Positions 33,830 to 42,082 of a stretch of DNA of 64,000 nucleotides are shown in pieces. Under the pieces are notes generated by a model that saw nothing but the letters and a program-made list of their open reading frames with translations, did no database searches and was not told the DNA's origin. The DNA is from Variovorax boronicumulans (GTDB lineage: Bacteria; Pseudomonadota; Gammaproteobacteria; Burkholderiales; Burkholderiaceae_C). Location: positions 248,001 to 312,000 of the forward strand of contig NZ_JAUSSG010000009.1 in assembly GCF_030812215.1 (NCBI RefSeq), given 5' to 3'. Positions within the stretch are counted from its first letter, which is position 1, and each line of letters opens with the position of its first letter. A program made the position numbers and the translations under genes.

Positions 33830-34945
33830 ATGGATTTCAATTTCACCGACGACCAGGAACAACTGCGCGACGCCGTCCGCAAGTGGGTCGACAAGGGCTA
33901 TGACTTCGAGCGCCGCCGCGGCATCGAGGCCAAGGGCGGCTTCTCGCGCGAGGCGTGGGACGAACTGGCCGAGCTGGGCCTGGGCGGCCTCTACATCGCC
34001 GAAGACGACGGCGGCCTGGGCATGGGTCCGGTGGCCGGCATGGTCGTCATGGAAGAACTGGGCCGCGGCATCGTGCTGGAGCCCTTCGCGCAGACGCTGA
34101 TCGCGGGCGCCGTGCTCAGCGGCCATGCCGACACGGGCACCAAGGACAACTGGCTGCCGCGCATCGCCGGCGGCCAGGCCATCGTGGTGCTGGCCTACCA
34201 AGAGCGCAAGGCGCGCTACCGCCTCGACGTGTGCGACGCCCACGCCGCGAAAGCCGGCAACGGTTGGTCGCTGACCGGCGCCAAGAGCGTGGTGCCCGTG
34301 GGCGACGAAGCCGATGCGTACCTCGTCCCGGCGAAGGTGGACGGCAAGATCGCCCTCTTCCTGGTCGAGCGCAGCGCAAGCGGCGTCGAGGCCCGCGGCT
34401 ACGGCACGCAGGACGGCGGCCGCGCGGCCGAGGTCGTGTTCGACAAGGCCGATGCCACGCTGGTTACGGCCGATGGCCTGGCCGCACTGGAATACGCGGT
34501 CGATGTCGGCATTGCCGCCACCTGCGCCGAAGCAGTCGGCGTGATGGACAAGACCGTCGCCCTTACCGTCGAGTACATGAACCAGCGCAAGCAGTTCGGC
34601 GTGACCATCTCCACCTTCCAGGCGCTGCGCCACCGCGTCGCCGACATGAAGATGCAGCTGGAACTCGCGCGCTCGATGAGCTACTACGCGACGCTCAAGC
34701 TCAACGCCCCGGCCGACGAGCGGCGCCAGGCGCTGGCGCGCGCCAAGTACCAGCTGGGCACGTCGATGCGCTACGTAGCCGCCAACTCGGTGCAGCTGCA
34801 TGGCGGCATCGGGGTGACCGACGAATACATCGGCAGCCACTACTTCCGCAAGCTCACGCAGCTGGAGATGACCTTCGGCGACACGCTGCATCACCTGGGT
34901 GAAGTGTCTGCCCGCATGCAGGACACAGCCGGCGTCTTCGCCTAG
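33830..34945 (+). CDS. Acyl-CoA dehydrogenase, second subunit (PimD-like)
   Basis: A 371-residue acyl-CoA dehydrogenase fold protein. MDFNFTDDQEQLRDAVRKWV is the helical N domain; MNQRKQFGVTISTFQALRHRVADM and NSVQLHGGIGVTDEYIG are conserved C-domain segments. The middle FAD/substrate region is less conserved than in the upstream gene (GWSLTGAKSVVPVGDEAD), as expected for the partner subunit of a heteromeric enzyme. It starts 12 nt after the first gene. A post-stop dispersed repeat follows 12 nt after its TAG. Confidence 0.92.
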   Translation: MDFNFTDDQEQLRDAVRKWVDKGYDFERRRGIEAKGGFSREAWDELAELGLGGLYIAEDDGGLGMGPVAGMVVMEELGRGIVLEPFAQTLIAGAVLSGHADTGTKDNWLPRIAGGQAIVVLAYQERKARYRLDVCDAHAAKAGNGWSLTGAKSVVPVGDEADAYLVPAKVDGKIALFLVERSASGVEARGYGTQDGGRAAEVVFDKADATLVTADGLAALEYAVDVGIAATCAEAVGVMDKTVALTVEYMNQRKQFGVTISTFQALRHRVADMKMQLELARSMSYYATLKLNAPADERRQALARAKYQLGTSMRYVAANSVQLHGGIGVTDEYIGSHYFRKLTQLEMTFGDTLHHLGEVSARMQDTAGVFA

Positions 34946-34957
34946 AACAAAGGCTTA

Positions 34958-35048
34958 CCCCCAGGCTTCGCGTACTTCGTGTCGCTTCTCCACCCCCCTT
35001 TCAGGGGGCAACACCTGCGGCCCGGCAAAGCCGGTTCCGCGGTGTTCC
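34958..35048 (+). repeat. Post-stop dispersed repeat, copy B (after the second acyl-CoA dehydrogenase)
   Basis: This 91-bp element starts CCCCCAGGCTTCGCGTACTT and ends GCCGGTTCCGCGGTGTTCC. It matches copies A and C over its whole length and has the same orientation relative to the gene it follows. It forms CCCCC/GGGGG and GCGGCCCGGC / GCCGGTTCCGC hairpins. Confidence 0.9.
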
Positions 35049-35061
35049 GCTAGGATTCGCC

Positions 35062-35088
35062 CGCCCGCCTTGCGCCGGCGGGCGTTTT
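35062..35088 (+). terminator. Possible terminator before the lipase-like gene
   Basis: CGCCCGCC (35062-35069) pairs with GGCGGGCG (35077-35084), followed by TTTT. It would end the acyl-CoA dehydrogenase transcript, but only 27 nt remain before the next ATG, leaving no room for a promoter. Confidence 0.45.
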
Positions 35089-35115
35089 CACTTGGAACCC
35101 AGCCAGGAAAGAAAC

Positions 35116-36468
35116 ATGCAATCCCGCCGCACCATCCTTGCCCTCGGGCTCGCCTCGACCGCCATGCTCACTGCCTGCGCCACAGGGCCGACGCCCCCGT
35201 ACACCGAGCGCCCGCCGATCGTCTTCATGCACGGCAACGGCGATTCGGCGGCGCTATGGCAGACCACGATCTGGCGTTTCGAATCGAACGGCTGGCCGCG
35301 CGACCGTCTCTTCGCAGTGGACCAGCCGAACCCGGTCGCGCGCGACGACGACGCGATCGCCCAGCCCGGCCGCAGTTCGACCAGGGATTCGGCCGTCTTC
35401 CTGAAGGCCGAGGTCGACAAGGTGCTCAAGGCCACGGGTGCCGGCAAGGTGGTGCTGATCGGCAACTCGCGCGGCGGCAACACGATCCGCAACTACGTGC
35501 AGAACGGCGGCGGCGCGGCAGTGGTGAGCCATGTGGTGCTGGGCGGCAACCCGGCGCACGGCATCTGGGCGGTGAAGGGCTTCCGCGAGAACAACGAGTT
35601 CTCGGGCCTCTCGGGCTTCATGCAGCAGCTCAATGCGCCCAAGGGCGCGAACGGCGACGAAGTCACGCCCGGCGTGAAATGGCTCACCCTGCGCTCGGAC
35701 AACAACGACAAGTACGCACAGCCCGACGGCGTGTGGATCGGCGCCCCCGGCAAGCCGACCAACATCGGCTTCGACGGGCCGGCGCTCAAGGGCGCGACCA
35801 ATGTCGTGCTGCCGCGCGTGGATCATCGCGAGACCTCGTTCTCGCCCGCTGCGTTTGCCGCGACGTGGCAGTTCCTGACCGGTGAAGCGCCGCGCAGCAC
35901 GGCGGTGGCGGCCGAGACGAACGTCGTGCTCGACGGCCGCGCGATCGGCACGGAAAACCTCTCGCTGAATGGCGCGCAGCTTCGCATCTACGCCGTCGAC
36001 CCGGCGACGGGCGTGCGGCAGGGCGATGCAGTGCACAGCAAGAACATCGGCGCCGACGGCCGCTGGGGCCCGTTCAGCGCGCGCCCCGGCACGGCGTACG
36101 AATTCGTGCTGAGCGCGCCCGGCTACGGCACCACGCACATCTACCGCAGCCCTTTCCCGCGCAGCAGCGGCGTCGTGAACCTGCGCCCCGAGCGCATCAC
36201 GCCCGGGGACGGCAGTGCCAATGTGGTCGTGGTCTTCACGCGGCCGCGGGGGTACTTCGATGCAGAGCGCGACACCATGCGCTTCGACGGGCAAAGCCCG
36301 CCGGCCGGCGTGCCGCCCAAGGGCTCGGGCGTGTCGAGTTCCAGGCTGCGCATCGCCGCGAGCGAGCAGCAGCGCGCGGTCACCGGTGAATTCAACGGCG
36401 AGCGCATCACCGGCCTGACATGGCCGGCAGTGAAGGAGCATGTGACGGTGCTCGAACTGACCTATTGA
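35116..36468 (+). CDS. Lipase-like alpha/beta hydrolase lipoprotein with AF1763-type C-terminal domain
   Basis: A 450-residue exported enzyme. The N terminus has a twin-arginine-like SRRTILA and a lipobox LTAC with Cys21. The catalytic domain shows FMHGNGDSAALW, nucleophile Ser118 in IGNSRGG, and probably His237 in VDHRETSF. The C-terminal part, from about 265, has LRIYAVDPATG and IYRSPFPRSSGVVNLRPERI, resembling the beta-rich C-terminal domain of the Archaeoglobus lipase AF1763. It likely cleaves long-chain esters. AGGAAAG precedes the ATG. The enoyl-CoA hydratase-like gene follows 10 nt later. Confidence 0.82.
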   Translation: MQSRRTILALGLASTAMLTACATGPTPPYTERPPIVFMHGNGDSAALWQTTIWRFESNGWPRDRLFAVDQPNPVARDDDAIAQPGRSSTRDSAVFLKAEVDKVLKATGAGKVVLIGNSRGGNTIRNYVQNGGGAAVVSHVVLGGNPAHGIWAVKGFRENNEFSGLSGFMQQLNAPKGANGDEVTPGVKWLTLRSDNNDKYAQPDGVWIGAPGKPTNIGFDGPALKGATNVVLPRVDHRETSFSPAAFAATWQFLTGEAPRSTAVAAETNVVLDGRAIGTENLSLNGAQLRIYAVDPATGVRQGDAVHSKNIGADGRWGPFSARPGTAYEFVLSAPGYGTTHIYRSPFPRSSGVVNLRPERITPGDGSANVVVVFTRPRGYFDAERDTMRFDGQSPPAGVPPKGSGVSSSRLRIAASEQQRAVTGEFNGERITGLTWPAVKEHVTVLELTY

Positions 36469-36478
36469 GGATCACGCC

Positions 36479-37267
36479 ATGAACGACACAGCCTCCCCTT
36501 TCGTGCTCACAGCGCGCGATGCACGCGGCGTGGTCACGCTGACGCTGAACCGTCCGGGCTCCTTCAACGCCCTCTCGGAAGGCATGCTCGGCGCGCTGGA
36601 AACCGCGCTGGGCGGCATCGCAGCCGACGAGACCGTGCGCGCAGTCGTCATCGCGGCCGAGGGCAAGGCCTTCTGTGCGGGCCATGACCTGAAGGAAATG
36701 CGCGCGGAGCCGTCGCTCGGCTATTACCAGCAGCTCTTCGAACGCTGCGGCGCGATGATGCTGTCGATCCAGCGGCTGCCCGTGCCGGTGATCGCGCGCG
36801 TGCACGGCATTGCGACGGCCGCAGGCTGCCAGCTGGTCGCCGTGTGCGACCTGGCTGTGGCGTCGAGCGAGGCGCGCTTTGCCGTCAGCGGCGTGAACGT
36901 GGGGCTGTTCTGCGCCACGCCGAGCGTCACGCTGTCGCGCAACCTGGGTCGCAAGGAAGCCTTCGAGATGCTGGTGACCGGTGAATTCATCAGCGCACAG
37001 GAAGCGCGGGAGAAGGGGCTGGTCAACCGCGTGGCGGCACCGGTCGAACTCGACGCCGCAGTCGAAGCGCTGGTCGCCAGCATCGTCGCCAAGCCCCGCA
37101 AGGCGCTGGCGCTGGGCAAGGCCCTGTTCTACCGCCAGCTGGAAACCGGCATCGAAGCCGCACTGGCCGACGCCAGCCAGACCATGGCCTGCAACATGAT
37201 GGACGAGAGCGCGCTCGAAGGGGTTCAGGCCTTCATCGAGAAGCGGCCACCGGACTGGAAGCGCTGA
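36479..37267 (+). CDS. Enoyl-CoA hydratase/isomerase family protein lacking both catalytic glutamates
   Basis: A 262-residue crotonase-fold protein. LNRPGSFNALSEGML and FCAGHDLKEM form the CoA-binding oxyanion region. At the two positions where classical enoyl-CoA hydratase has Glu144 and Glu164, this protein has Q118 (AAGCQLVAVCDLAVA) and G138 (FAVSGVNVGLFC), as in the ECHDC3-type subgroup. So hydration is doubtful; another CoA reaction or a non-hydratase role is likelier. It follows the lipase-like gene by 10 nt. Confidence 0.88.
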   Translation: MNDTASPFVLTARDARGVVTLTLNRPGSFNALSEGMLGALETALGGIAADETVRAVVIAAEGKAFCAGHDLKEMRAEPSLGYYQQLFERCGAMMLSIQRLPVPVIARVHGIATAAGCQLVAVCDLAVASSEARFAVSGVNVGLFCATPSVTLSRNLGRKEAFEMLVTGEFISAQEAREKGLVNRVAAPVELDAAVEALVASIVAKPRKALALGKALFYRQLETGIEAALADASQTMACNMMDESALEGVQAFIEKRPPDWKR

Positions 37268-37269
37268 AG

Positions 37270-37830
37270 CTAGGTGTCGTGCAGCCGCGAGCTTTGCGGC
37301 AGGTGCGCCATCAGGAATTCCATCTGGTCCGCCAGGATGCGGCGGTTGCGCAGAATGAAATCTTCCCAGAGGCTGGGCACGTAGGGCGCATACAGCAGCG
37401 GCATGTTCGCCTGCTCGGGCGTGCGGCTGCTCTTGCGGTGGTTGCAGGGCTTGCAGGCCGTGACCACGTTCATCCAGGTGTCGATGCCCTTCTGGGCGAA
37501 GGGAATGATGTGCTCGCGCGTGAGCTCGTCTTCATGGAAATGCCCGCCGCAGTAGGCGCAGACATTGCGGTCCCGCGAGAACAGCTTGCTGTTGGTGAGC
37601 CCCGGGCGCTGGGTGAAGGGGTTGATGCGCGGCACGCCCTTGGTGCCGATGATGCTGTTGATCGCAATCTGCGACTGCTCGCCCGTGACAGCGTTGTGCC
37701 CGCCGCGAAACACCGCGACCTGCGCGCCCACTTCCCAGCGAACTTCGTCCGCCGCGTAGTGGATCACCGCCTGTTCGAGCGATATCCATGACTGGGGCAG
37801 CCCTTGGGCCGACAGCTTCAAGACCTTCAC
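37270..37830 (-). CDS. HNH endonuclease family protein
   Basis: A 186-residue protein with an HNH domain at about 88-140: zinc cysteines C91/C94 and C126/C129 flank REHIIPFAQKGIDTWMNVVTACKPCNHRK, with H107 as the general base and N121. The N-terminal 80 residues (ALEQAVIHYAADEVRWEVG-like region) are typical of the short, widespread HNH proteins outside restriction systems. The start is a GTG at 37830, 5 nt after GAGGAGG; the longer ATG frame from 37995 reaches into the ribF promoter region. Target unknown. Confidence 0.87.
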   Translation of the reverse strand: MKVLKLSAQGLPQSWISLEQAVIHYAADEVRWEVGAQVAVFRGGHNAVTGEQSQIAINSIIGTKGVPRINPFTQRPGLTNSKLFSRDRNVCAYCGGHFHEDELTREHIIPFAQKGIDTWMNVVTACKPCNHRKSSRTPEQANMPLLYAPYVPSLWEDFILRNRRILADQMEFLMAHLPQSSRLHDT

Positions 37831-37914
37831 ACACGCCTCCTCAAGAAAGGGAGAGAACACGGAAAGACCAGGGACACGGAGCGCATCGGAGACCCACGCC
37901 AGACGACGCACTGC

Positions 37915-37938
37915 GTCACAATATACCGGCTTTGTGAC
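37915..37938. promoter_or_regulatory. Inverted repeat in the HNH/ribF divergent region
   Basis: GTCACAA (37915-37921) and TTGTGAC (37932-37938) are perfect complements with a 10-nt AT-rich spacer. The half-sites point the opposite way from a Crp site. A dimeric regulator site or a hairpin is possible. Confidence 0.4.
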
Positions 37939-37997
37939 AAAACGGCCTGATTCGCCCATTTGACGGGCGAAAGGCGCTATCAAAAAGATACTCACCG

Positions 37998-39110
37998 ATG
38001 CAGGTTTTTCGCGGCTTCCGGCACCCGGGCGTAGCCCCCGCCTGCGCCCTCACCATTGGGAATTTCGACGGCGTGCACCGTGGCCACCAGGCCATGCTCG
38101 CGCTTCTGCAGACCGAGGCCCGCCAGCGCGGGCTACCGAGTTGCGTGCTGACCTTCGAGCCGCACCCGCGCGACTATTTCGCCGCCCTGACCAAGAAACC
38201 CGACCTCGCGCCGGCCCGCATCGGCACCCTGCGCGACAAGCTGAGCGAACTCGCGGCCTGCGGTGTCGCGCAGACCATCGTGCTGCCCTTCGACGGCCGG
38301 CTGGCCTCGCAGACACCCGAGGAATTCATCCAGAACGTGCTGGTCGACGGGCTGGGCGCACGCTACGTGCTGGTGGGCGACGACTTCCGCTTCGGCGCCA
38401 AGCGGGCCGGCGACTACGCCATGCTCGATGCGGCTGGCGATGCGCGCGGCTTCGACGTGGCGCGCATGAACAGCTACGAAATATCGGACCCCCACGCGCG
38501 GCTTCGCCCCGCTGCCCCCCGAGGGGGTGCGCCCGTCTTGGGGCGGCCCGGCGACGGGCACGGCTTGCGGGTGTCCAGTTCCGCGGTACGCGAGGCGCTG
38601 GCCGAAGGCCGCATGGCCGACGCGCAGACGCTGCTCGGCCGGCCGTACACGATTTCGGGCCACGTGGTCCACGGCCGCAAGCTCGGCCGCGCGCTGGGCG
38701 CCTCGGCGCCGGGCCGGGACGATGGCTTTCGCACCCTCAACCTGCGCTTCAAGCACTGGAAACCGGCCGCCAGCGGCATCTTCGCGGTGCTGGTGCACGG
38801 TCTGGCCGACAAGCCGCTGCCCGGCGTGGCCAACCTCGGCGTGCGCCCCTCGCTGGACGCCAACGACGTCAACGCCGGCCGGGTGCTGCTGGAGACCCAT
38901 TGCCTGGAGTGGCCCTCGCATCTGGGGTCCGAAGGGGCCTACGGTAAAATCGTCCGCGTGGAACTCCTGCACAAACTGCACGACGAATTGCGCTACACCA
39001 GCCTCGAGGCCCTCACTGCGGGCATCGCCAAGGATGGGCGCGACGCACGCGCGTTCTTTGCATCGACCCACGCAGAAACCCACCGCCAGACCACGCGCGA
39101 CCGAATTTAG
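37998..39110 (+). CDS. ribF: Bifunctional riboflavin kinase / FAD synthetase with an in-frame repeat insertion
   Basis: RibF turns riboflavin into FMN and FAD. The 370-residue protein is longer than usual (about 310). The FAD synthetase half has TIGNFDGVHRGHQAML (19-34) and VGDDFRFGAKRAGDY (126-140). The SSSAVREAL of the ISSTxIR-type motif is separated from the preceding strand by about 26 extra residues (163-188), encoded by a GC-rich repeat. The kinase half has YTISGHVVHGRKLGR and LNLRFKHWKPAASGIFAV, with a further short loop ASAPGRDDG. It starts the ribF-ileS-lspA group, as in E. coli. Confidence 0.93.
   Translation: MQVFRGFRHPGVAPACALTIGNFDGVHRGHQAMLALLQTEARQRGLPSCVLTFEPHPRDYFAALTKKPDLAPARIGTLRDKLSELAACGVAQTIVLPFDGRLASQTPEEFIQNVLVDGLGARYVLVGDDFRFGAKRAGDYAMLDAAGDARGFDVARMNSYEISDPHARLRPAAPRGGAPVLGRPGDGHGLRVSSSAVREALAEGRMADAQTLLGRPYTISGHVVHGRKLGRALGASAPGRDDGFRTLNLRFKHWKPAASGIFAVLVHGLADKPLPGVANLGVRPSLDANDVNAGRVLLETHCLEWPSHLGSEGAYGKIVRVELLHKLHDELRYTSLEALTAGIAKDGRDARAFFASTHAETHRQTTRDRI
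38488..38551 (+). repeat. Dispersed-repeat element inside ribF
   Basis: ACCCCCACGCGCGGCTTCGC leads to a GCCCCCCGAGGGGGTGC hairpin and ends CTTGGGGCGGCCCGG. The framework (ACCCCCA, CTTCGC, C-run/G-run hairpin, GCGGCCCGG) matches the post-stop elements, and its right end is identical to the relic at 32441. It lies in frame and adds residues to RibF. Confidence 0.7.
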
Positions 39111-39133
39111 CCCTGCACGCCCCGTGCTGCCGC

Positions 39134-39213
39134 CCTTCGACAAGCTCAGGGCGAACGGCTATATCTTCCGCACCGACCGCTCAATGCAGTTCGGGCTGAG
39201 CCTGTCGAAGCCC
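39134..39213. repeat. REP-like palindromic element (GCTTCGACA family), copy 2
   Basis: Arms CCTTCGACAAGCTCAGGG (from 39134) and the complementary GTTCGGGCTGAGCCTGTCGA (39189-39208) flank a 30-nt spacer. The arms are in the opposite order to the copy at 15363. It separates ribF from ileS. Confidence 0.85.
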
Positions 39214-39232
39214 CTCTGTTTCGCACCCCACC

Positions 39233-42082
39233 ATGTCTGACGCTGCTTCCCCTACCGATTACCGTTCCACGCTGAACCTGCCCGACACCCCCTTCCCGAT
39301 GCGCGGCGACCTGCCCAAGCGCGAGCCGGGCTGGGTGAAGGAATGGAACGACGAAGGCCGCTACCACCGCCTGCGCGATGCCCGCCACGGCGCGCCCAAG
39401 TTCATCCTGCACGACGGCCCTCCGTACGCCAACGGCCAGATCCACATGGGCCACGCGGTGAACAAGATCCTGAAGGACATGATCACCAAGGCGCGCCAGC
39501 TCGAAGGCTTCGACGCGCTCTACGTGCCCGGCTGGGACTGCCACGGCCTGCCGATCGAGAACGCCATCGAAAAGCAGTTCGGGCGCAACCTCGGCCGCGA
39601 CGAGATGCAGGCCAAGAGCCGCGCCTACGCCACCGAGCAGATCGCGCAACAGATGCTCGACTTCCAGCGCCTGGGCGTGCTGGGCGAATGGGACCACCCC
39701 TACAAGACGATGGACTTCGCCAACGAAGCCGGCGAGCTGCGCGCGTTCAAGCGCGTGATCGAACGCGGCTTCGTCTACCGCGGCCTCAAGCCCGTGTACT
39801 GGTGCTTCGACTGCGGTTCGTCGCTCGCCGAATTCGAGATCGAATACGCCGACAAGAAGAGCCAGACCATCGACGTGGCCTTCAAGGCGCACGACCGCGA
39901 AAAGGTGCTCAAGGCCTTCGGCACCGACCACACGATCCTCGGCGACATCTTCGCGGTGATCTGGACCACCACCGCGTGGACGATCCCCGCCAACCAGGCG
40001 ATCAACCTCAATCCCGAGATCGAATACTCGCTGGTCGACACCGAGCGGGGCCTCTTGATCCTGGCCAACTCGCTGGTCGAGATGTGCATGACGCGCTATG
40101 CGCTCGACGGCAAGGTGCTGGCCACGGTCAAGGGCGAAGCGCTCGGCGGGCTCGAATTCGAGCACCCGCTGTACGACGTGGACGCTGGCTACCAACGCCT
40201 GTCGCCCGTGTACCTGGCCGACTACGCCACCGCCACCGACGGCACCGGCCTCGTGCACTCCTCGCCCGCCTACGGCGTGGACGACTTCAACTCCTGCATC
40301 GCCCACGGTGTGGCGTACGACGACATCCTGAACCCGGTGCAGGGCAACGGCAGCTACGCGCCCGACTTTCCCCTGTTCGGCGGCCAGAACATCTGGAAGG
40401 CCGTGCCGGTGATCATCGCCGCGCTGCGCGACGCCAATCGGCTGCTGACCACCGAGACCATCACCCACAGCTACCCGCATTGCTGGCGCCACAAGACACC
40501 GGTGATCTACCGCGCCGCGGCCCAGTGGTTCATCCGCATGGACGAGGGCGAAGGCGTGTTCACCAAGGACAAGGCGCCCAAGACGCTTCGCCAGACCGCG
40601 CTCGATGCCATCGAGCAGACCAGCTTCTATCCGGAGAACGGCAAGGCCCGCCTGCACGACATGATCGCCGGCCGGCCCGACTGGTGCATCAGCCGCCAGC
40701 GCAGCTGGGGCGTGCCGATCCCCTTCTTCCTGCACAAGGATTCGGGCGAGCTGCATCCGCGCACGATGGAAATCCTCGACCAGGCCGCCGACATCGTCGA
40801 GAAGGGCGGCATCGAGGCCTGGAGCCGCGTGACGGTCGAAGAGATCCTGGGCGCCGAAGACGCACCGAGCTACACCAAGAGCACCGACATCCTGGAGGTG
40901 TGGTTCGACTCGGGCTCGACCTTCTATCACGTGCTGCGCGGCACGCACCCCACCGTGCACCACGAGACCGGTCCCGAAGCCGACCTGTACCTCGAAGGCC
41001 ACGACCAGCATCGCGGATGGTTCCATTCGTCGCTGTTGATCGCCTGCGCGCTGGAAGACCGCGCGCCGTACCGAGGCCTGCTCACGCACGGCTTCACGGT
41101 GGATGCCAAGGGCATCAAGATGAGCAAGTCGCTCAAGAACGGCATCGACCCACAGGAAATCAGCAGCAAGCTGGGTGCGGAAATCATCCGCCTCTGGGTG
41201 GCCGCAAGCGACTACTCGGGCGACATCGCAGGCGACGACAAGATCCTCGCGCGCGTGGTCGACTCGTACCGCCGCATCCGCAACACGCTGCGCTTCCTGC
41301 TGGCCAACACCAGTGACTTCGACATCCAGAAGGATGCGGTGCCGCTCGACCAGCTGTTCGAGATCGACCGCTACGCGCTCGCGCGCGCTTCGCAGTTCCA
41401 GGCCGAGATCCTTGCGCACTACAAGGTGTACGAGTTCCACCCGGTGGTGTCCAAGCTGCAGATCTACTGCTCGGAAGATCTGGGCGGCTTCTACCTCGAC
41501 ATCCTGAAGGACCGCCTCTACACGACCGCACCCGGCTCGCTTGCACGCCGCAGCGCGCAGACGGCGCTCTGGCACATCTCGCAAGCCATGCTGCGCTGGA
41601 TGGCGCCGTTCCTGAGCTTCACCGCCGAAGAGGCATGGAAGTTCGTGAGCACCGGCAAGCCCGGCGAATCGATCTTCGCGGAGACGTACTGCAAGTTCGA
41701 CGCACCCGACGAAGCGCTGCTCGCCAAGTGGGGCCGCATCCGCGAGATCCGCGACGTGGTGAACAAGGACATCGAAGCCGTGCGCGCCGAAGGCAAGGTC
41801 GGTTCGTCGCTGCAGGCCAACCTGCAGCTGAGCGCACCGGCCGACGACTTTGCGCTCTTGAGCACGCTGGGCGATGACCTGAAGTTCGTCTTCATCACCT
41901 CGGCCATCGCGCTGGCGGCAGGCGACACGCTCGCGACCACCGTGGCGCCGAGCACCGCGCAGAAGTGCGAGCGCTGCTGGCACTACCGCGAGGACGTGGG
42001 CCACGACCCGGCACACCCGACGATCTGCGGCCGTTGCACGAGCAACCTGTTCGGCGCCGGCGAATCGCGGAGCTTTGCCTGA
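39233..42082 (+). CDS. ileS: Isoleucyl-tRNA synthetase
   Basis: IleRS charges tRNA-Ile and edits valine. The 949-residue protein has the HIGH box in DGPPYANGQIHMGHA (71-74) and KMSKS at 629-633 (KGIKMSKSLKNG). The editing domain lies between (WTTTAWTIPANQAIN). The C terminus has the zinc-binding CERCWHYREDV and CGRCTSNL pair typical of the bacterial type. Its stop overlaps the lspA start by 1 nt (TGATG), so expression is coupled. Confidence 0.98.
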   Translation: MSDAASPTDYRSTLNLPDTPFPMRGDLPKREPGWVKEWNDEGRYHRLRDARHGAPKFILHDGPPYANGQIHMGHAVNKILKDMITKARQLEGFDALYVPGWDCHGLPIENAIEKQFGRNLGRDEMQAKSRAYATEQIAQQMLDFQRLGVLGEWDHPYKTMDFANEAGELRAFKRVIERGFVYRGLKPVYWCFDCGSSLAEFEIEYADKKSQTIDVAFKAHDREKVLKAFGTDHTILGDIFAVIWTTTAWTIPANQAINLNPEIEYSLVDTERGLLILANSLVEMCMTRYALDGKVLATVKGEALGGLEFEHPLYDVDAGYQRLSPVYLADYATATDGTGLVHSSPAYGVDDFNSCIAHGVAYDDILNPVQGNGSYAPDFPLFGGQNIWKAVPVIIAALRDANRLLTTETITHSYPHCWRHKTPVIYRAAAQWFIRMDEGEGVFTKDKAPKTLRQTALDAIEQTSFYPENGKARLHDMIAGRPDWCISRQRSWGVPIPFFLHKDSGELHPRTMEILDQAADIVEKGGIEAWSRVTVEEILGAEDAPSYTKSTDILEVWFDSGSTFYHVLRGTHPTVHHETGPEADLYLEGHDQHRGWFHSSLLIACALEDRAPYRGLLTHGFTVDAKGIKMSKSLKNGIDPQEISSKLGAEIIRLWVAASDYSGDIAGDDKILARVVDSYRRIRNTLRFLLANTSDFDIQKDAVPLDQLFEIDRYALARASQFQAEILAHYKVYEFHPVVSKLQIYCSEDLGGFYLDILKDRLYTTAPGSLARRSAQTALWHISQAMLRWMAPFLSFTAEEAWKFVSTGKPGESIFAETYCKFDAPDEALLAKWGRIREIRDVVNKDIEAVRAEGKVGSSLQANLQLSAPADDFALLSTLGDDLKFVFITSAIALAAGDTLATTVAPSTAQKCERCWHYREDVGHDPAHPTICGRCTSNLFGAGESRSFA

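Noticed and set aside
37915..37938. Crp binding site
   Set aside because: The half-sites are in the outward orientation (GTCACA...TGTGAC), not TGTGA-N6-TCACA.
37831..37997. FMN riboswitch upstream of ribF
   Set aside because: None of the conserved RFN-element blocks is visible; only a short inverted repeat is present.
38488..38551. Frameshift in ribF
   Set aside because: The frame stays open and both enzyme halves are intact; the inserted segment is a multiple of three.
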